Source: Theristus sp. LFF4_11
Lineage: Eukaryota; Nematoda; Chromadorea; Monhysterida; Xyalidae
Length of the DNA: 64,000 nucleotides
Direction: 5' to 3'
NCBI GenBank assembly: GCA_030248135.1
Contig: JASANC010002766.1
Location: 1 to 64,000, forward strand
A program made the position numbers and the translations under genes. The notes below the pieces were generated by a model, which was not told where the DNA came from, made no database searches, and saw only the letters and a program-made list of their open reading frames with translations. Each line of letters opens with the position of its first letter. Position 1 is the stretch's first letter. Below, piece after piece: positions 1 through 14,104 of the stretch.

Positions 1-581
1 TGAAAATAAAAATACAGTAATGACATGTTATGTGCAGTAATAAGATATGATACGAATGTGCGTGTTCACTTTTTTGCGGGATACGGAATGAACAGTTGAA
101 CAAATGAAAGAACGGCGTTGGGTTCAGCAGGAGGGATATAATCGAAGTTGTGTTATTGCATCTTGAAATCTTTATCATTGTTGGCATAACAAAACCGTTG
201 TTTTTCCTTTATTCTAATTTTCAAGCACACCGTAATTGTAAAGTAGGTTTGATTAAACCTGTCACTTTTTTCTGCAGAATGCAGAGCATGAAACTTCGAA
301 TCTCAATAAGAACGACGAATGTATCGGGTTTGGTTGAACACAAACACCCCATTTGTGGCTGGACATGTTTTCTTAAAACTCCAATTCCAATACCGTTCTT
401 TTTTCTTTCGCAAGCGCTGTATTCTGTGAAGTGACAGGTTTAAACGAACATACTTTGCAATACCAGCAACGTACATACACGCTAACTCGAACGCTATATA
501 AATCTAGGTAACACCTGGATTACGGTCACGGATCCATTGGGCTTTCAGCAAAAATAACGTTCAATAATTTTCCTTCAAGTA

Positions 582-686
582 TCAACGAACAACTGCCCAT
601 GGTGGTTTTCCAGTTGTATTTCGGTCAAAAGCAATAAATAACGTCACTAAAACCATTAAAACGTATGAGAGCTCCGCTAAAGTCCA
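582..686 (-). CDS. possible last exon of an unidentified membrane protein
   Basis: On the minus strand a good 3' splice site (pyrimidine run then TTTTCAG) is followed by 34 in-frame codons and a stop. The peptide has one hydrophobic stretch (about residues 7-19, LSYVLMVLVTLFI) and ends in a polar tail rich in Pro, Trp and Arg. This would suit the last membrane segment of a protein whose earlier exons lie at higher coordinates. I found no convincing upstream exon between 700 and 1700 and do not recognise the family. It may be chance. The rest of 1-1700 shows nothing I can support. Confidence 0.2.
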   Translation of the reverse strand, partial: WTLAELSYVLMVLVTLFIAFDRNTTGKPPWAVVR

Positions 687-1734
687 CTGAAAACCGAGAA
701 TTCTTGCCGTTATCATGTTTATTCGCACACTGGCCTCAGAAATGCGTCCAATTCCAGATGTGTCTTTTGAAAATCGCTTTTTTTTCTTTTCCAATGTTCT
801 TGAAAATAGCGAAGAAGACCTGAAAAGCTGAAGCCGCTGCAGATTATGGTGTATTATTATTTTTGGGGTGTGCCAATAGAATTAGAAAAGCACGCTATGG
901 GGCTTGTGATTGATTGTAAAATTTCAACTTGTTTTTACAATCGAGTATCGCCGAATGGTCCAACTTGATTACTATTATAAGCTACCATATTCAGCTAGCT
1001 ACCGTATCTTTTGATATTCAGCAATTAACTGTAACTCCACGCGGCAAGAAATTTTTGCCAAATTCTGAAATGTCATTCCGCATTGTGCGAGACCACCAAC
1101 TGGCATTTTTGAAAGCCAGATAATTTTTAATGTCCGTGTGGCACGCGGCGCACACATAAAAAACGGCCTGATATTTCACGTAGGATATAAAGTCGTGTCG
1201 AGACCGAACACTATACATTGTGATTGCACATCGAAGTGAGGGCAGGCCAGGCATATTCAGTTATGACACTACAATGGCCCTTGAACGAAGATGCAACAAC
1301 AAACAAGCAGATTTTTATGAACATATGTATGAGCGGCAAGATCGTGTTACGAATTTTATGGCCCATTTATTATCTCTTTTAAAGTTTGCCTGATTTGAAT
1401 ATTACACTGTATTTTGTTCAGAAGTTGGAAGTTTTTTGTTTTGAAGGTACAAAAAAATCCCGTTTTGGAAACGACTACAAACTCACGTCATAACCGGTTT
1501 TGGTTTACTCAACATTTCATATTGCTGGTCAACGGTAAAATTTTTATGTGCGCCTCTCTTTATGATAAGAACATATTAGAAACATATTTTCTCGGGCTAC
1601 TGTATTATTCTCATTGCAGAATATAGAGCGCCACCGTATTATTTATTACACCACATCATTTCTGGGTGGCCTTAACTGTCATATTTTTTAAATATATCAG
1701 TCGTATCAATGTCAAATCATCCTAAGACGAGAGA

Positions 1735-3806
1735 ATGCTCCAACACGAAGTCACAGACGAATGCAGTATCAACAACGACAGCGCCGTGTTTCACACTGAT
1801 AGTGCAACTTATCAAACGTACCACCAGATGCAACAACACTACAACAATTGGACAATTGGCAACAACAACAACATCAACAGCAGCAACAACTGCTCTCCGC
1901 ATGCCTCATGTCAATATGCAACTGTTGACTTGAGTCCGCAGCAGATCGGAGCCGACACTGGCAACGGCACTGGTTTTAGATTTTTGGAACGAATTTCTTT
2001 TTTTGGTTTTTGTTGTATTCGCTCAACTTGATTGAATTTAACAGTTTTTCTTAAAAAAAGATAACAGTCGATCATTGAACTCTGCGCGATAATTGGTATA
2101 AGTACAAAATTGGTAAAAAAAACTTGATTTCCACCACACTAAATCCCATGGCCACATGATCTGGCCATATGTCATGCGACCTTGAGAAACACCACTGGTG
2201 AACCGATTCCTGTTGTGCTCTTATTTGTTTTTTATTTTCTCATTCAAAGAAAACAAGCACCGTATTAAGTTCCGATTGGTGCGCGATTACGTGTCCAGCC
2301 CGCCAAAAATCGTGGTAAAGAAATCAACAGAGCTCGGTATACCGCGCTTACCACTCACGGAAACAGCAAGCTTGTGGTAATCAAGTTGGCACCGACCAAG
2401 ACGTCTGCATACCGGGCACCGATCAGGCCGTTAAAAAACAGTGTTTTCAAACGCAAACAATTTTTTTCAATCAACGAAATGAAAACATATAGTCGACCCC
2501 CTAAAACCAGTGTCCGACAACACGTCAACCGTGCAAGCGCCAGCAGTCGCCGACCAATCACCGTCGAGCAATTCAAATCTTGCAGCCAATCAGCGTGCAG
2601 CAGCGGCCGCGTGCGACTCGCCGCCGTCGTTTGCACGTCGTAATCGAACGAGTTTCACGGTGGAGCAAGTGGCCGAGCTGGAGAAATCCTTCCAGATCAG
2701 CCACTACCCGGACGTGATGCGAAAGCGAGCGATTTCGCAACAGCTGGGTCTGTGTGACCAACGGATTACGGTAAGACGCCAGATGAATTTTGTACTCTTT
2801 ATATGACGTTTTCTGGGTTTTTTCATATACGATTTTCAATATTCCACATCCGCATGTTAAACAATATTTCGGCCGTTTTCGGAGATGCGCAAGATGGAAT
2901 GGGTAAACATACCGTAACCTACAGAACGCCTACTCAACTGATTATTGAGCTAAAGTAGCTCAGTGGTAGCTCAACAAAAGCATCATTTAGCAGAATATTT
3001 ACGAACAACATGTGAAAATGCTGATTTTTGTTGAGTCATTTGTTGAGCAGCCGTTTTCAGTGTGTGGATTACTGCTATCAGACGGTATTATTCGAAAAAG
3101 CCCGCCGTCCATTTTTGAAACTTCACTGCACCGAATATTCTTTGTCACATTCGAGTTTTGGCTGAATTTTGTTCAAATTTTGTGAAAACTCTCATGGACT
3201 CCGGGAATTCAGGTTTGGTTTCAAAATCGTCGCGCAAAATGGCGCCGTAAGGAGCAGCGCAAACGGAAGTTGCTGATGCAGGGTGCGCGTGGGCCCAAAG
3301 CAACCGTGGGCATGGCAACGACAGACGCACCAAGTGCAATGCTGGTCGGTTCGGGATGTAAAACTGTAGCTGCGCATCATGCATTTATATTTTTCGGCGT
3401 GTACTGCACTCAAAACCGTTAGCAGACATTTCATTCAACAGTTTTGTTGTGCTACACCCTGTGGCCAGCGGCAGCCAAACGTGATCTTGCGCTCATGTTT
3501 AGAGTTCAGCTTTTGTTTGGCTACCGCTGGTAGCACAATGAAATGTTTGATGACACAGTTTTCAGCGAGGTAACCGGACTGCTATGGTAGCCGCTGCGGT
3601 ATTTAAATAGGTAGCTTGATTGTAAAAAAGCAAATAATTCCGTCAACGTGGCCTGTAAAATTTCTTCCGATTACAGTATTCTCGAAAGTGCCAATATGAG
3701 TATTTGTTTTCAGACGGACTTGCACGTGCAGTCGACGTCTCAAGCGTGCAATTCCACGATGGTGTTCACCAGTTGTGATCAATTATTGATGCAGCCCTAT
3801 CATTAA
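1735..3806 (+). CDS. paired-like (PRD class, Q50) homeobox transcription factor
   Basis: Four exons: 1735-1972, 2511-2770, 3213-3344, 3714-3806, giving about 240 residues. A nuclear DNA-binding regulator. The homeodomain begins RRNRTSFTVEQ in exon 2 and continues in exon 3 with VWFQNRRAKWRRKEQ. Trp48, Phe49, Gln50, Asn51 and Arg53 are all present. The intron splits it between residues 46 and 47, the site usual in PRD-class genes. Gln50 rather than Ser50 argues against a true Pax gene, and no paired domain is visible. Exon 1 is rich in Gln and Asn and is the least certain: its donor (GTTTTAGA) is weak, but phase 1 matches exon 2. The exon 3 donor (GTCGGT) is also non-consensus; an alternative is 3358 (GTAAAA). 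Exon 4 ends LMQPYH. Divergence prevents a subfamily name. Confidence 0.75.
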
Positions 3807-4485
3807 TTAGAGAGCAGTGGCAAAACGCAAACGAAATGACTTTCCACGGTAAACCATTATACAATACGTTTGCAGGATGAAACATCAAAAGGAAGTATTT
3901 ATTCATCAGATAAAGCTGCCGCATTCGATGAAACATTTCGAAAGGGTGCAGCAGCAGTAGCGCCACCTCGCGGTGTGTTCATCGCTGCAGCTTGATTGGC
4001 CAGCATTATATTTTCATGTTTTCATTAACACCACGGTGACGAATTCTTCCTTTTGGTTTTTCAGCGCTCGTCACATATGGCGATTACTGTAGCTGCCTTT
4101 TCAAAACCAATGAATGAGCCACTAATTACTAAGCTTACTTACAAGCTTACTTGCCAGCTACTTCGTTAATTGGGTTTTTTAAGGTAAAACGTTTCAGAAC
4201 CATTCATGATTTTGCGTGTGATCAAAACTTTGTGAGCGATATACAATTTATTATTTTGTATTTTCTTCCATTTCCCGTGCCAAAGACAATTTGTGTGGCC
4301 CATGACCGCGTTACTCCTCAAGACTTCTTTCCAATATTGTGCCAGTCAATATTAATCACTCATATTGGTTTTCAAAATAAAACTCAACAAATAAAAATCT
4401 GCACCAACGAACAAACAACAACATAACCACAGTTGCACATCAAAAATCGAGAAAATCACAAAAAGTTCGGTGAGTAAGTGTCCTT
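3807..4485. other. convergent intergenic region with poly(A) signals
   Basis: This short gap separates the 3' ends of the paired-like gene (+) and the GPCR gene (-). AATAAA occurs on the plus strand at 4376-4381 and its complement at 4247-4252. These could serve the two genes, with overlapping 3' UTRs. No other feature is visible. Confidence 0.4.
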
Positions 4486-7400
4486 CTAAACTGCAGAGTT
4501 TTTACCGTTCAGCAGACTTCGTGGCGAGACCACCCTTGAAGCAGGTTCGCTTTCGTCGCAATACGGAAACGAGTCGTATAAAGGGTTCTCGGTTACATTG
4601 GTCGCGGGCGTTGTTGTGCGACACCGCTCGTCAGCAACTGCCACGCTGTTTTGGTCATTTTGCACAAATTGCACCTTCGAATTGGGCGGATTTTGGTCCG
4701 TTTTCAGTTTCTTCGACTCGTCTGAGTGGTCTGTTCTGTCCAGATCTGTCGTCATCAGTGGTTGCTTCAGCTCGTTTGGTGACTCTTTGTTGCTGTTTAT
4801 AACTGTCTCGGAGCGCACCACTGCAGCGACACTTGTCCCCTCGGCACGGGATTGTTTGCTGCTGAATGAATACAGAAGCGGAATATGTCATTTTATTTTT
4901 GCAACCGTTTTTCGGTGGTAATCATGATTCTGCGCTTATATTGGCTTCAGTTCAGACTTTAGGCCACCGCACAATCTCGTCTTGAGTGGGATTATCATTA
5001 CAAGTCAGTGATTAGCAACGGCAAGAAACGGGGAAAATATTCGTCTGTTTTCCGTGCAAAACATATGAAGTGCATAAGACGATCAAGATCAAAACAGAGC
5101 GCAGGTGCTCAGAAAACCAAGTGAAAAGGTGGAATGAAAAACAAAAAAAGCAAAAGAACAAAAAACAAAACTGGAGACGAAACGCAAAAAAAGACGAAAA
5201 CAAACTCGAATAAAAAATGGCAGTACAATTACGGGAAAACAGACCTAAGATTTACCAACCCCATCATAGTAGAGCGGCGTTGTCTCAAACGTGCCGTCAT
5301 CGCAACGCCCATGGTCAATTGATGGATAAATGTCGCAGTGACGCCCAACTGTCCGCTAACCGTGTTCCCGCTGTTTATTCAATGTTAGCTTTTTTGATTT
5401 GTTGCACAAAGTTTTTTTTCATTTTTTTAAACTTGGTTGGACTACGGTAAACGGTACAAATGCAGTAGGTTTTCACACGAGACAGAGACTTTGGAATTAT
5501 TTTTTTGGGCTTGGAACAACTGCAAAGCAAAGACAAACTGTTTTGTCGGTTTTTAAGTTATGCACTACCGTGTTGAGACCAAACATCTATAGTGTAACAG
5601 GGTGGCGCATAAGTAGCGCATCGCATACTTTCCAGCGTTACCGTACAGTGGACTCTAAATTATAGAGAATCAGCGTCGTCGTTGGTAATCACGTGATGAT
5701 CCTTTCTGTGCAGAAATAGCTGTGGACCGCAGTTTGGTTTGCGCAGAAAGTATGCATCACGTGATCACCAACCAATCAGCTGATTCCCTAAGTTCTATTT
5801 GTGGATGTTAGTGTGGTGCAAATTTTTCGGGTGGTGAGCTGATCTAAAAAAAGCAATCTTGCTCGAACAAAACAAACTAGTGATCGGGCGAATTATAAAG
5901 CAATGAAACTGAAACTCAAAACTCTGAAATGAAAAGTAAGACACGTCACCAAAAATGGGAAATGCAAGCAAACTGGTACATATTAGGATGTCGAAAACTA
6001 CATTGTAGTCGTTTTAAAATGACTTGGAGGTTCGAACTTGAGTTCGAGCCAAGGGACACTGCGGTATGTGTCTACCTGGCGAAACCGCAAACACCGAACT
6101 TCATATTTGGTACAAACTGTACAAGTCTCGCTTTTTTTAATTTGCCATCTGATTCTACTTCATTATCGACCAATCTGCGTGTCGATTTCAAGAAAAAATT
6201 AAATTTGCAACCAATCGTAAAACAAACGCTTACCAGCACATTTGAAAAAGCGAACTGGTTTTCCAACGTCTTTGCAGCGCCGACTGAATTTCACCGTTGC
6301 AGAAACAATAAAGAAACGCGATGAAAATTCCCTGCAAATCCAAAAAAAAGATTTTTTGTCGATTTGGATATCAAGATTGTGATTATGGCACTATGCAGCA
6401 AAGTGGCTTTGGGGTTCGTGTTGAAATTGCAAAATCCACCCCAATCTTGATGGCAATTTGACCCGAAATGCTGACGAAAGAAATCTAGAGAGTTTTCATG
6501 CGATTGTCCGCGGGTGTTTACACAAGAAAAGCGTGTGATATCTTTGATTGTCGTGAAAATAGCTTCACAAAGGGTTCAGCTTTGCGCACGCAAAATGAAA
6601 CAGCTTCCTTCCTGGAAGTTCTCTGACGTGAGAAACTGTCCTGACAGCGAAATTCAAACAAAACATCACCAAACGTGCCCAAATCTGCCCGACCTGTGAG
6701 TACTGCAGTATAGCGCTGATCAAGTGATAGGCGCCCGAGGCGTGCTCTGGCTCGTAAAACAGAGGCACATTCGAGATGCCCAGTAGCGGCACCAGCAGAA
6801 GTGTCCCTTTGATCGTTCGCCTGCAAAAGTTTTTTTTCATTCTTGACACTTCGGCGAAAAATGACCTAAAATTCCCTGAAACACGCATAAAATATCAGCA
6901 TTGTAAAATCTGGATGGAGCAGAAAGATGCCGTCCTGTTCCGAATACATTCGAAAAGATGGATTCAGCTTTTTAATTTTTTAGAAGATTTCCAATGTGCC
7001 AGGGACAACAACAAATACTTGCAACCAACATCGTCCATAACTGACGTCAAAAACGTACCAGATCTTTTTCGACTCTGCCGACCCTTCCGCCTGCAGCTTG
7101 CGCACCAAAATCACCATGATGCACAGCAAGAACAACAGGTTCAACTGAAATCGCAACGAAATATCTTCAAATTGACAATTCCATTTACCTTCTTCACTCA
7201 TTTCGCTTTCTGATAACGTCAAAGAAATCAGCAAAAAAGCCAGTAAGTGCGAAAAATATTCAAAAACATATACACCCGTACCGCGAGTGCAGTCCCGATG
7301 GCGATGGTCAAAATCCAAAGGTACGGCGATTGCGTATACGGAACCCAGCAATAACCGGTGGTGCTTGAGCTGCTGTGCAAAATCGTCCACGTCACAACAG

Positions 7401-10113
7401 GCACTGAGGGAAGACCTGAAAACAATCAGAACGCATCGGGCTAACAATAACAGTAAAAGCGAACTACGTGTGATGATAGCTTTTTGAAAGACCCTTGCGA
7501 GCCAGAGGGGTACCTTGGTGCCGGGCCCGCAAGAGCCAGCCCGTGTCGCAGCCCGCAAGCATGCGGCAACTCGGTGGAACCATTTTTTAAACTCGCAAGA
7601 CCACAGTTCTTTGGGGGGCGGGTTGCCATATTTTGACCCCCCGGTCATTCTATGGCAACTTGTCGCTGCTATGGAATGACCTACCTTGCCATATTTTGAC
7701 CTACCCGTCGAAGTGTGCTGAACTGACTCATACAAAAAATGTAGCATGCGTTTTGAACTGCCCAACAAGTAAGTAAGCGGGGTTCAGCACAACAACACGG
7801 GGGGTGTTACGTTTTTCAGCCCGCAAAAACTGTGGCAGCTCAGCTGGTGTTTTGTTTATTAGCCGGCAACTCGACCCGCCGGGCCCACCACTCGGTGTTC
7901 AGCACAAGAATCTTCTTGCGGAGGCAGGGACGCTGCTTGCGGGTGCGCAACCAACGGTACCCCATCATCGGTTCGCAGTGGTCTGGCATGCACTGCCAAT
8001 GTCGAATGCCAAAACTCGACTGCGACGGAATGCGGCACTCAGATGCACAAAAGTGACGAGCATAAACCTATGCCCGCACAATCTTGGTCAATAATCGCTG
8101 CATGACAGAGACTTGAGAACAGACGACAACAAAAGCCAACAGGACAAAAAATTTCCCTTACCCCATCCAACAAGACAATACAGTATCCACGGCCCCTCGG
8201 AACTTCGCATCGCAAGCACCGTAAAGCGACTGATCAAGTAAGCACCTTCCACTGACATCCAGAATATGCTGGCGCATTGAAAATAGATGACCAGCCAGAG
8301 AATCGCTTTGCAGAACCATTCCTGAACGTTCGTTTTTGACTATTACAATAGCCGTCTGGATGGTCGAGTGGTTAGAGGCGTTGAAGTCGACGGTTCGAAT
8401 TTCACGCGATTGTCAGTGGTAGTACATAGCATAGTCAAAAAAAGGAATTCAGCGAAATTCAGCAACAAGGCTGAAATAACATGCGCCTCACTGATGTTCG
8501 CACAAAGATTGCTCTGCACTGAGAGAACAACGTATAAATGCGTGATAAGATAATGCAACAGTTGCAGAGCGTTGGTTGTTGTCAAAGCAGTATTTCAATT
8601 AATTGGCTTTATGGTCTAAGGCAGCACCGTTCAAACTTCAAATTCCACCCGGTTGGCAACAAAAAGTGGTTGTGTGAAGGAACCAGGAAACTCAGAACAC
8701 TGAGGAGAATACAGTTAGTCAACATTTTTCTCCAACAGCTACTGGTACCGCATATACATACTTGTCACTTAGCTGCCTCAAAGAGTGATGGAAAATGTTG
8801 AGCAATTACAGTATACTCAGTGAAGATATAGCTGATAACTATGAGAAAGACGAAACGAACCAAATGCAGCAACGGTTTCTGTCGTACGCAGTCGACGAAG
8901 ACGTGATTCTGTTGCAGTAACGTCCACACGATGAACGCTGAGACACGCAGGACAAACGCGCCTGCTAAATGCTTGTGAATCGAGAGGCGACGGCACTGGA
9001 TGCTTCTGAAACCGAAGAGACAACCTGCGTCCTGTTGCCACCATCATGGTTTTCGCTAATTACGTTACGGGTGAACGAACAGTACTCGATTGATTCTAAT
9101 TGTGTTTCTTTACAATTGTAAATTGAAGCTGTGTGTTCGCTGATTTGCTCCAGAGAGCGAAGTACATAATTGAAAATAAGTTGTGGAGGCCAGAATTTTA
9201 TCACAACGAGTTTTAAAAGCCCAGAAAAACCTTGGATTTCTAAAAAAATTGTCTGTTTATAAAACATCTCAAAACCTTCTGAAGCATTTCTTTCTCTGCA
9301 TTATTTTCGAAAGAAACCAACTTGAAAGCGTTGAAGATGACAATTGACACAACCAACAGAACGAGCGAGGCAGTTGAAAACGTCAATGAGGTGTATTTCA
9401 CCATTTCTAGCGTCGTGTCCGGGTTGCACTGTAAATGTGCTGATTTTTTGGTAAAGTGTGCTGATGCTTTGTAAAAATTGCAAAGTGTTGCTGAATTTGC
9501 TAATAATCAAAATGATTTGATAAGTTTTGCTGAAGCTTGCTGAATTTGATGAGCTTTTAGCTGATTTTTTTGTCGGCTACTGAGCTTTTCAGAAAGCAAA
9601 CCTTGTTGCAAAACGACTGATAGCAACGCGGAAACTGCTTCATGATTGCGAGACAGTTGTCATAATTTGGTCGAGTCCAAGTGTCGTTCGTTGTGCAGTA
9701 GCGCATTGCGAGGCGTTCTGAACGAAATGTTAGGAAGTTTCAAAAAAAATTCAAGATTTTCGAAACTTCACAGCGTTCAAGCCACCGTACATCGTTAGTT
9801 TGTGCTTTGAACGACTTCGACAATTCATAATACAGCACACCCAAAACAATTTATATATCAGCATTTAACAAAAACGTAGTCGTATCTTATCACCTTTCTG
9901 AGGCAGAGTGCAACTGTCGCAGAACACGAATGGGCACGGCTGGTAAACGGTTGCAGCTGCAGACGTGGTTGGCCAGCAGATTGAGCTGTCGAAATGTGCC
10001 AGGCATTTCCCTTGGCGGTATTCTTGCAGTCGCTCAGAGTTCCAATTGACGTTTTCCAAAATTGTCGACCAAGCCTCCGTGCATGTGGCGTTGTTCCTGT
10101 GGATTCGTTCCAT
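4486..10113 (-). CDS. class B (secretin family) neuropeptide GPCR
   Basis: Ten exons on the minus strand: 9894-10113, 9602-9717, 9322-9428, 8861-9005, 8162-8321, 7282-7415, 7059-7144, 6694-6820, 6234-6331, 4486-4861; about 522 residues, every junction in phase. Exons 1-2 encode a hormone-receptor domain (CWPTTSAAATVYQPCP, then TRPNYDNC). TM1 is in exon 3, TM2 (IHKHLAGAFVLR) in 4, TM3 (FWMSVEGAYL) in 5. Exon 6 gives the family's GWGLP joint, ECL2 CW and TM4. Exon 7 is TM5, exon 8 TM6 (VPLLGI), exon 9 TM7 (FIAFLYCFCNGEI). The last exon is a long polar cytoplasmic tail with an NPLY motif. The subfamily (PDF, CRF/DH44 or calcitonin-like) cannot be told. No signal peptide precedes the HRM domain: an acceptor at 10177 leads straight to the AAAATGG start. 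A signal exon further upstream is not excluded. Confidence 0.9.
5644..5815. mobile_element. Tc1/mariner-like MITE, degenerate copy
   Basis: Begins TACAGTGGACTCTAAATTAT and contains the family core (CACGTGAT, TCTGTGCAG-like, CCAATCAGCTGATT) as an inverted repeat. The right end is decayed. It lies in the last intron of the GPCR gene. Confidence 0.6.
6045..6115 (+). repeat. dispersed ~65 bp repeat, copy 1
   Basis: The stretch GTCTACCTGGCGAAACCGCA and its flanks recur, inverted, near 56080-56145. Both copies sit in introns (GPCR intron 9 and the fusogen gene's last intron). Confidence 0.5.
8353..8420 (+). repeat. tRNA-like sequence (SINE head or tRNA relic)
   Basis: Contains a box A-like TGGTCGAGTGGTTAGAGGCG and a box B-like GGTTCGAATTTC about 20 bp apart. 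The anticodon arm is missing and box B is off consensus, so it is not a functional tRNA. It lies in GPCR intron 4. Confidence 0.45.
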
Positions 10114-13100
10114 TTTCTTTGTCGGAAGCTTTCTGCTGATTTTGTAGTTTTCTGCTTGAAGTTATGATTTTTAGGGCCTGAAATTTGAAAAATATCACCA
10201 ACACGCTGATTGGACAAATTCAGTCAGCGCAACCAACCAATTGACGCGAGTTATTCAAAACTGTGGCCAATCAGTTTTACTCGGTGCATTAATTGAGCAG
10301 AATAATTTAAAGTAAAATGTGGTTCAGGCCAGACGCACACACGCACACTGAAGCCGCACAGTTTTGTCGGCTAGGAGAAATTCACAGGAAGCTCACACGC
10401 AAATGGCCTGGCCAATTCAGACACATGTAGCGCAATAAAAAATGACAATTTTTGCCGCAAAATCAAGGTTCGTCTTTTATCAGTCGGAAACTCTGACTGA
10501 GATAAAAAATGACATTCGCGAACTCTGCTGCTGCTAACACGTAATGTGATTTAGATTTTTTCTACCGCAATAAAGTTTACTTTATTGGTGTTCATGCAAG
10601 TTGAAAACGAGTTCTGGACGCGCCGCAAGACTCGAACAGCAAAGACAGCATGCAATTCATTGTTGACGGCTGATTGGTTGGGTCGTGCTTCACAATCCAA
10701 ACGCGCCAATCAGCGCGCAGCAATCTTTCCACAACAAATTTTTCATCGGCACCACAAACAAACAGTGTAATCACAGCCAGTTCTTGAACCAGAACGATTG
10801 AATGAAAGCTTCTAAACCGCACATTTATACGATGCAACATTGGTTTATGGCACACATGGACATGACGCACAATAAGCGTGCAGCGACTAAAGACACAGCT
10901 TTTCATGTAATAACGCCTCAAAACGCGAGGTAAGTTTTTCTGCTCGCTTGAATGCACGCACTGAGAAAAATTTTAATCATGTGCTACATGTTTTTAATCA
11001 GCATCAATTACGGTTATATGGTCGATTGATGAAAGGAACTTGTCAGTGAGAGATGACATATCATGCATGACGGTAGAGTGATAACCAAGTGAAAGACACG
11101 TCCGCGAGCAAACCAACATGTGTGTGCTGCTGTCGCACAAACACTCATTCACTTTTGAAGCATTCATGAATCCGTCGGGGCATTCATGCAGCAGTATCAG
11201 TGACGCGTAGCGGTGTCAAAAACATGGCTGTGCATCAATAAAAAATAACTCTTCATAAATGCTACTGAAAAATGGAGTGTCAGTCAGCAGATTAAAACAG
11301 CATTGTCTCTCGTTTTGAATTTTTTTGTGACTTTTCAGCTGATTTATAAATTTTTATTTCAACCATAAGCGAACAGCCGGTTAATGTTTTTTTTTTGAAA
11401 CTTGAGAAATCATTGCAAATCTAAAACTAAAACGAGTGATTTTCACTGCCATAGAATGTAAAACGAAAACAAACACAAAATGCGCTAAAACTAGAGACCG
11501 TTCCTGCTGAATGCCCTAACACCAAGAGACCGCCGCTGCTCGTTCCAGTAAAAGCAAGATGGCATTAAATTTCGTAAAAACAATTCCAAAAACAGCATTT
11601 TATTCGCTTTATTCCTCTTTTTTTATTCTGAAAACATGTCGTTCGAAAACACTTATTTTTCACAAAAAACGGAAACAGGAAGTAGAATCTGTCACCTAAA
11701 ACGGTATGCCATGATTGTGGTCAACTGCCTTTGAGGAACTGAACGTCAAAATTAATCAGTCATGAATCATGATTATTGTGATCATCAAAACACAAAATTG
11801 AAACCCAAGAAAATGTGGCTGCAGTTCAATTTGTTTGTCTTGTCTGGGTGTTTCATATCCGTACAGATGTTAAATTATTTTTCAAAGGGATTTCAAATTG
11901 AACATTTTTTAATACCGACCTGCGATTTTGAACACCTGCGCCTAAAAACTACAAAAACAGCTTTTGAGCAAATGATCAGTAAGATTTTCACATTTTGTGC
12001 ATACAATTGGTTCGCTGCTTCTGAGTTCAGTTGAACTGTGTAACACGCCACATTCCAAAGTTTCAGCTCAACGTCAAAACTTTTTTGAAGTAAATAAAAA
12101 ATGTAACGTTCACAACAACCAGCTCTCATTTAGAAACATCAAAAGAATCGCACATTGTTTGGGGAAAACTCTAAGACGCATCCTGATACATCTACCCTCT
12201 GTTTTTGCTGCTTTAGTTGTTGCTGTTATTGCGGAACAATGTTTGCTGAATAAATAGGCCACACAGTACGACAGTACTCTTGGGTGTAGTTGGCGACGGG
12301 CGTCACAACGTTTCGTTTTCAAAAGAACTAAATTTTGTTCATGCGGTTTATTTTTGTATGTACATAATAGCTTACGAGCAATTTGGTTGTTTCCTGCGGT
12401 TTTTCGAAGCAAAAGGAAATGATGACAAAAAAGTTTTCCGGTGACTAATTTGGTCAGACACACTAAGTCCAACACTAATAATGAAAACTCTCAAAGAGAA
12501 AAGAGTCTGAAAATAGATTCATGTGAAGGTTTTGATGCGCGCTGGTGGAAACTCTTGGAAACAACTCCCTATTTTGACAAAATCGGCGGACTTTTTGTGT
12601 TAGTTTAAGACTTTTAGACCATTAAAAGGCAAACATCAACAAACAGTTGGCACGTTGAAACAAATTGACTGAAATTTTTGAAACAACTAAATTCAGAGCA
12701 GCATGCTGGATGCGACATCACAGCGAAACTCAACAGTTTTTTGGTACATTGTGCATGCATGCACTTCTTTGTCGTTGCGTCATATTGTTTACCGTACACA
12801 ATGCTAATTCAGTCCTGCTAATGAAATCAAAGCAACGGATGGAATCAAATGCATCAAGAAAGTTAATCAAATTTCTGTAGTCACTGAAGATTTAAATTAT
12901 TTAAGAATTGAAGTCTTTTAGTTTGACGTTTCAAACCAGGCAAACTGGGCTAACCGTTTTTGACCTTTCTCGGTTCTTGTCGCAAAAAAGCAAACGCCAA
13001 ATGTGGTTTTCCAGTGAGAAAGACACGATTCAAAAAAAGTATTTCAGAGTTGAAAAATGTGGTAAAACAAAATGCACAGCTTTGTAGGCGGATTTTCTGA

Positions 13101-14104
13101 TTCTCCATTCTATCATAATTGTAGCTGACAGTTGACAAACAACAAGCATCACGAAAAGTTTTCTAGAAATATGGTCTGTCAATCTGTTGTCATGTTGTGC
13201 AGTCAGCAGCACAGCGAAAAAAATACAAACGATAAGTTTGGAGCTTCATATGCTGGGCATGATGAAGCTATTTTCAGTCTAAAAATTCAGGTTTTTGAAA
13301 TAGGTATTGCACGTATCTGGGGAATGAGCCATTTATTGCAATATGCTTTTCTCATATCTAAGAACTTTGCGGCGCTTTTTACAAAAAGTTTTGAATATAT
13401 GTCGGCGCATCGGTTGCGCTTAAAAATGCTACAGGCGCACTCTGGAATGTTTTGTACTTGTTTATTGTAATGAATGAGTGAGTACAACAATTTATTAGCG
13501 TTCATCGGCGGTGCCACCCACATGGCACACAGGTGGTTGCACTTGCACCGAGTGCAGAGCCAAGAGCTGCGTTTCAGGCATCCTCTAATTCACTTGCCAC
13601 CGCTGCAGTGGGCTTTCGCAAAGCTCGATCAGGCAAGGCACGATGCAGTGTGGTGTTGCCCACGTGCAGTGCCCGCTCTCACAATCTCTGTACATTGCCG
13701 GTGTGTCAGAACACGCGTCTGTGCGGACATACACACACGTGTGCACATTACACGCCCACCTGTGATTGCGCGTGTTGTTCTACGTCTTCGTCGCCTGCAC
13801 CTGCACCTGCATCTGCTAACCGCAAGATCAAGAGTAATCGCCTTTTTCTCACCGACGCTGAAAAAATGTCCGAACTGTTGTCCGGTGGCGTGTCCCGCCG
13901 CGTGTCCCGAGCCGTGTCCGTGTTCCACGTTTTGTCATGACCCGGAAAATTAATTAAAATAAATAATTATATATAATTAAAATATTTATAAATAAATAAA
14001 TAAAATAAATTAGCTTTTATTTTTGGAACATCGCGCGGAACAGAGAACACGACGCGGGACACGAGTTCGAATTTTTTTTCCAGCGTGCCTCAAGATACGG
14101 TATA

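Noticed and set aside
6980..7768. 262-codon open frame on the minus strand as a single gene
   Set aside because: It mixes frames across two GPCR exons and their intron. The real coding frame changes at splice sites, and the receptor domains fit the split model.
13474..13953. Overlapping long frames near 13.5-13.95 kb as a gene
   Set aside because: The peptides are His/Cys/Arg-rich products of CACACA and CCTGCA simple repeats in all frames, with no start or splice support.
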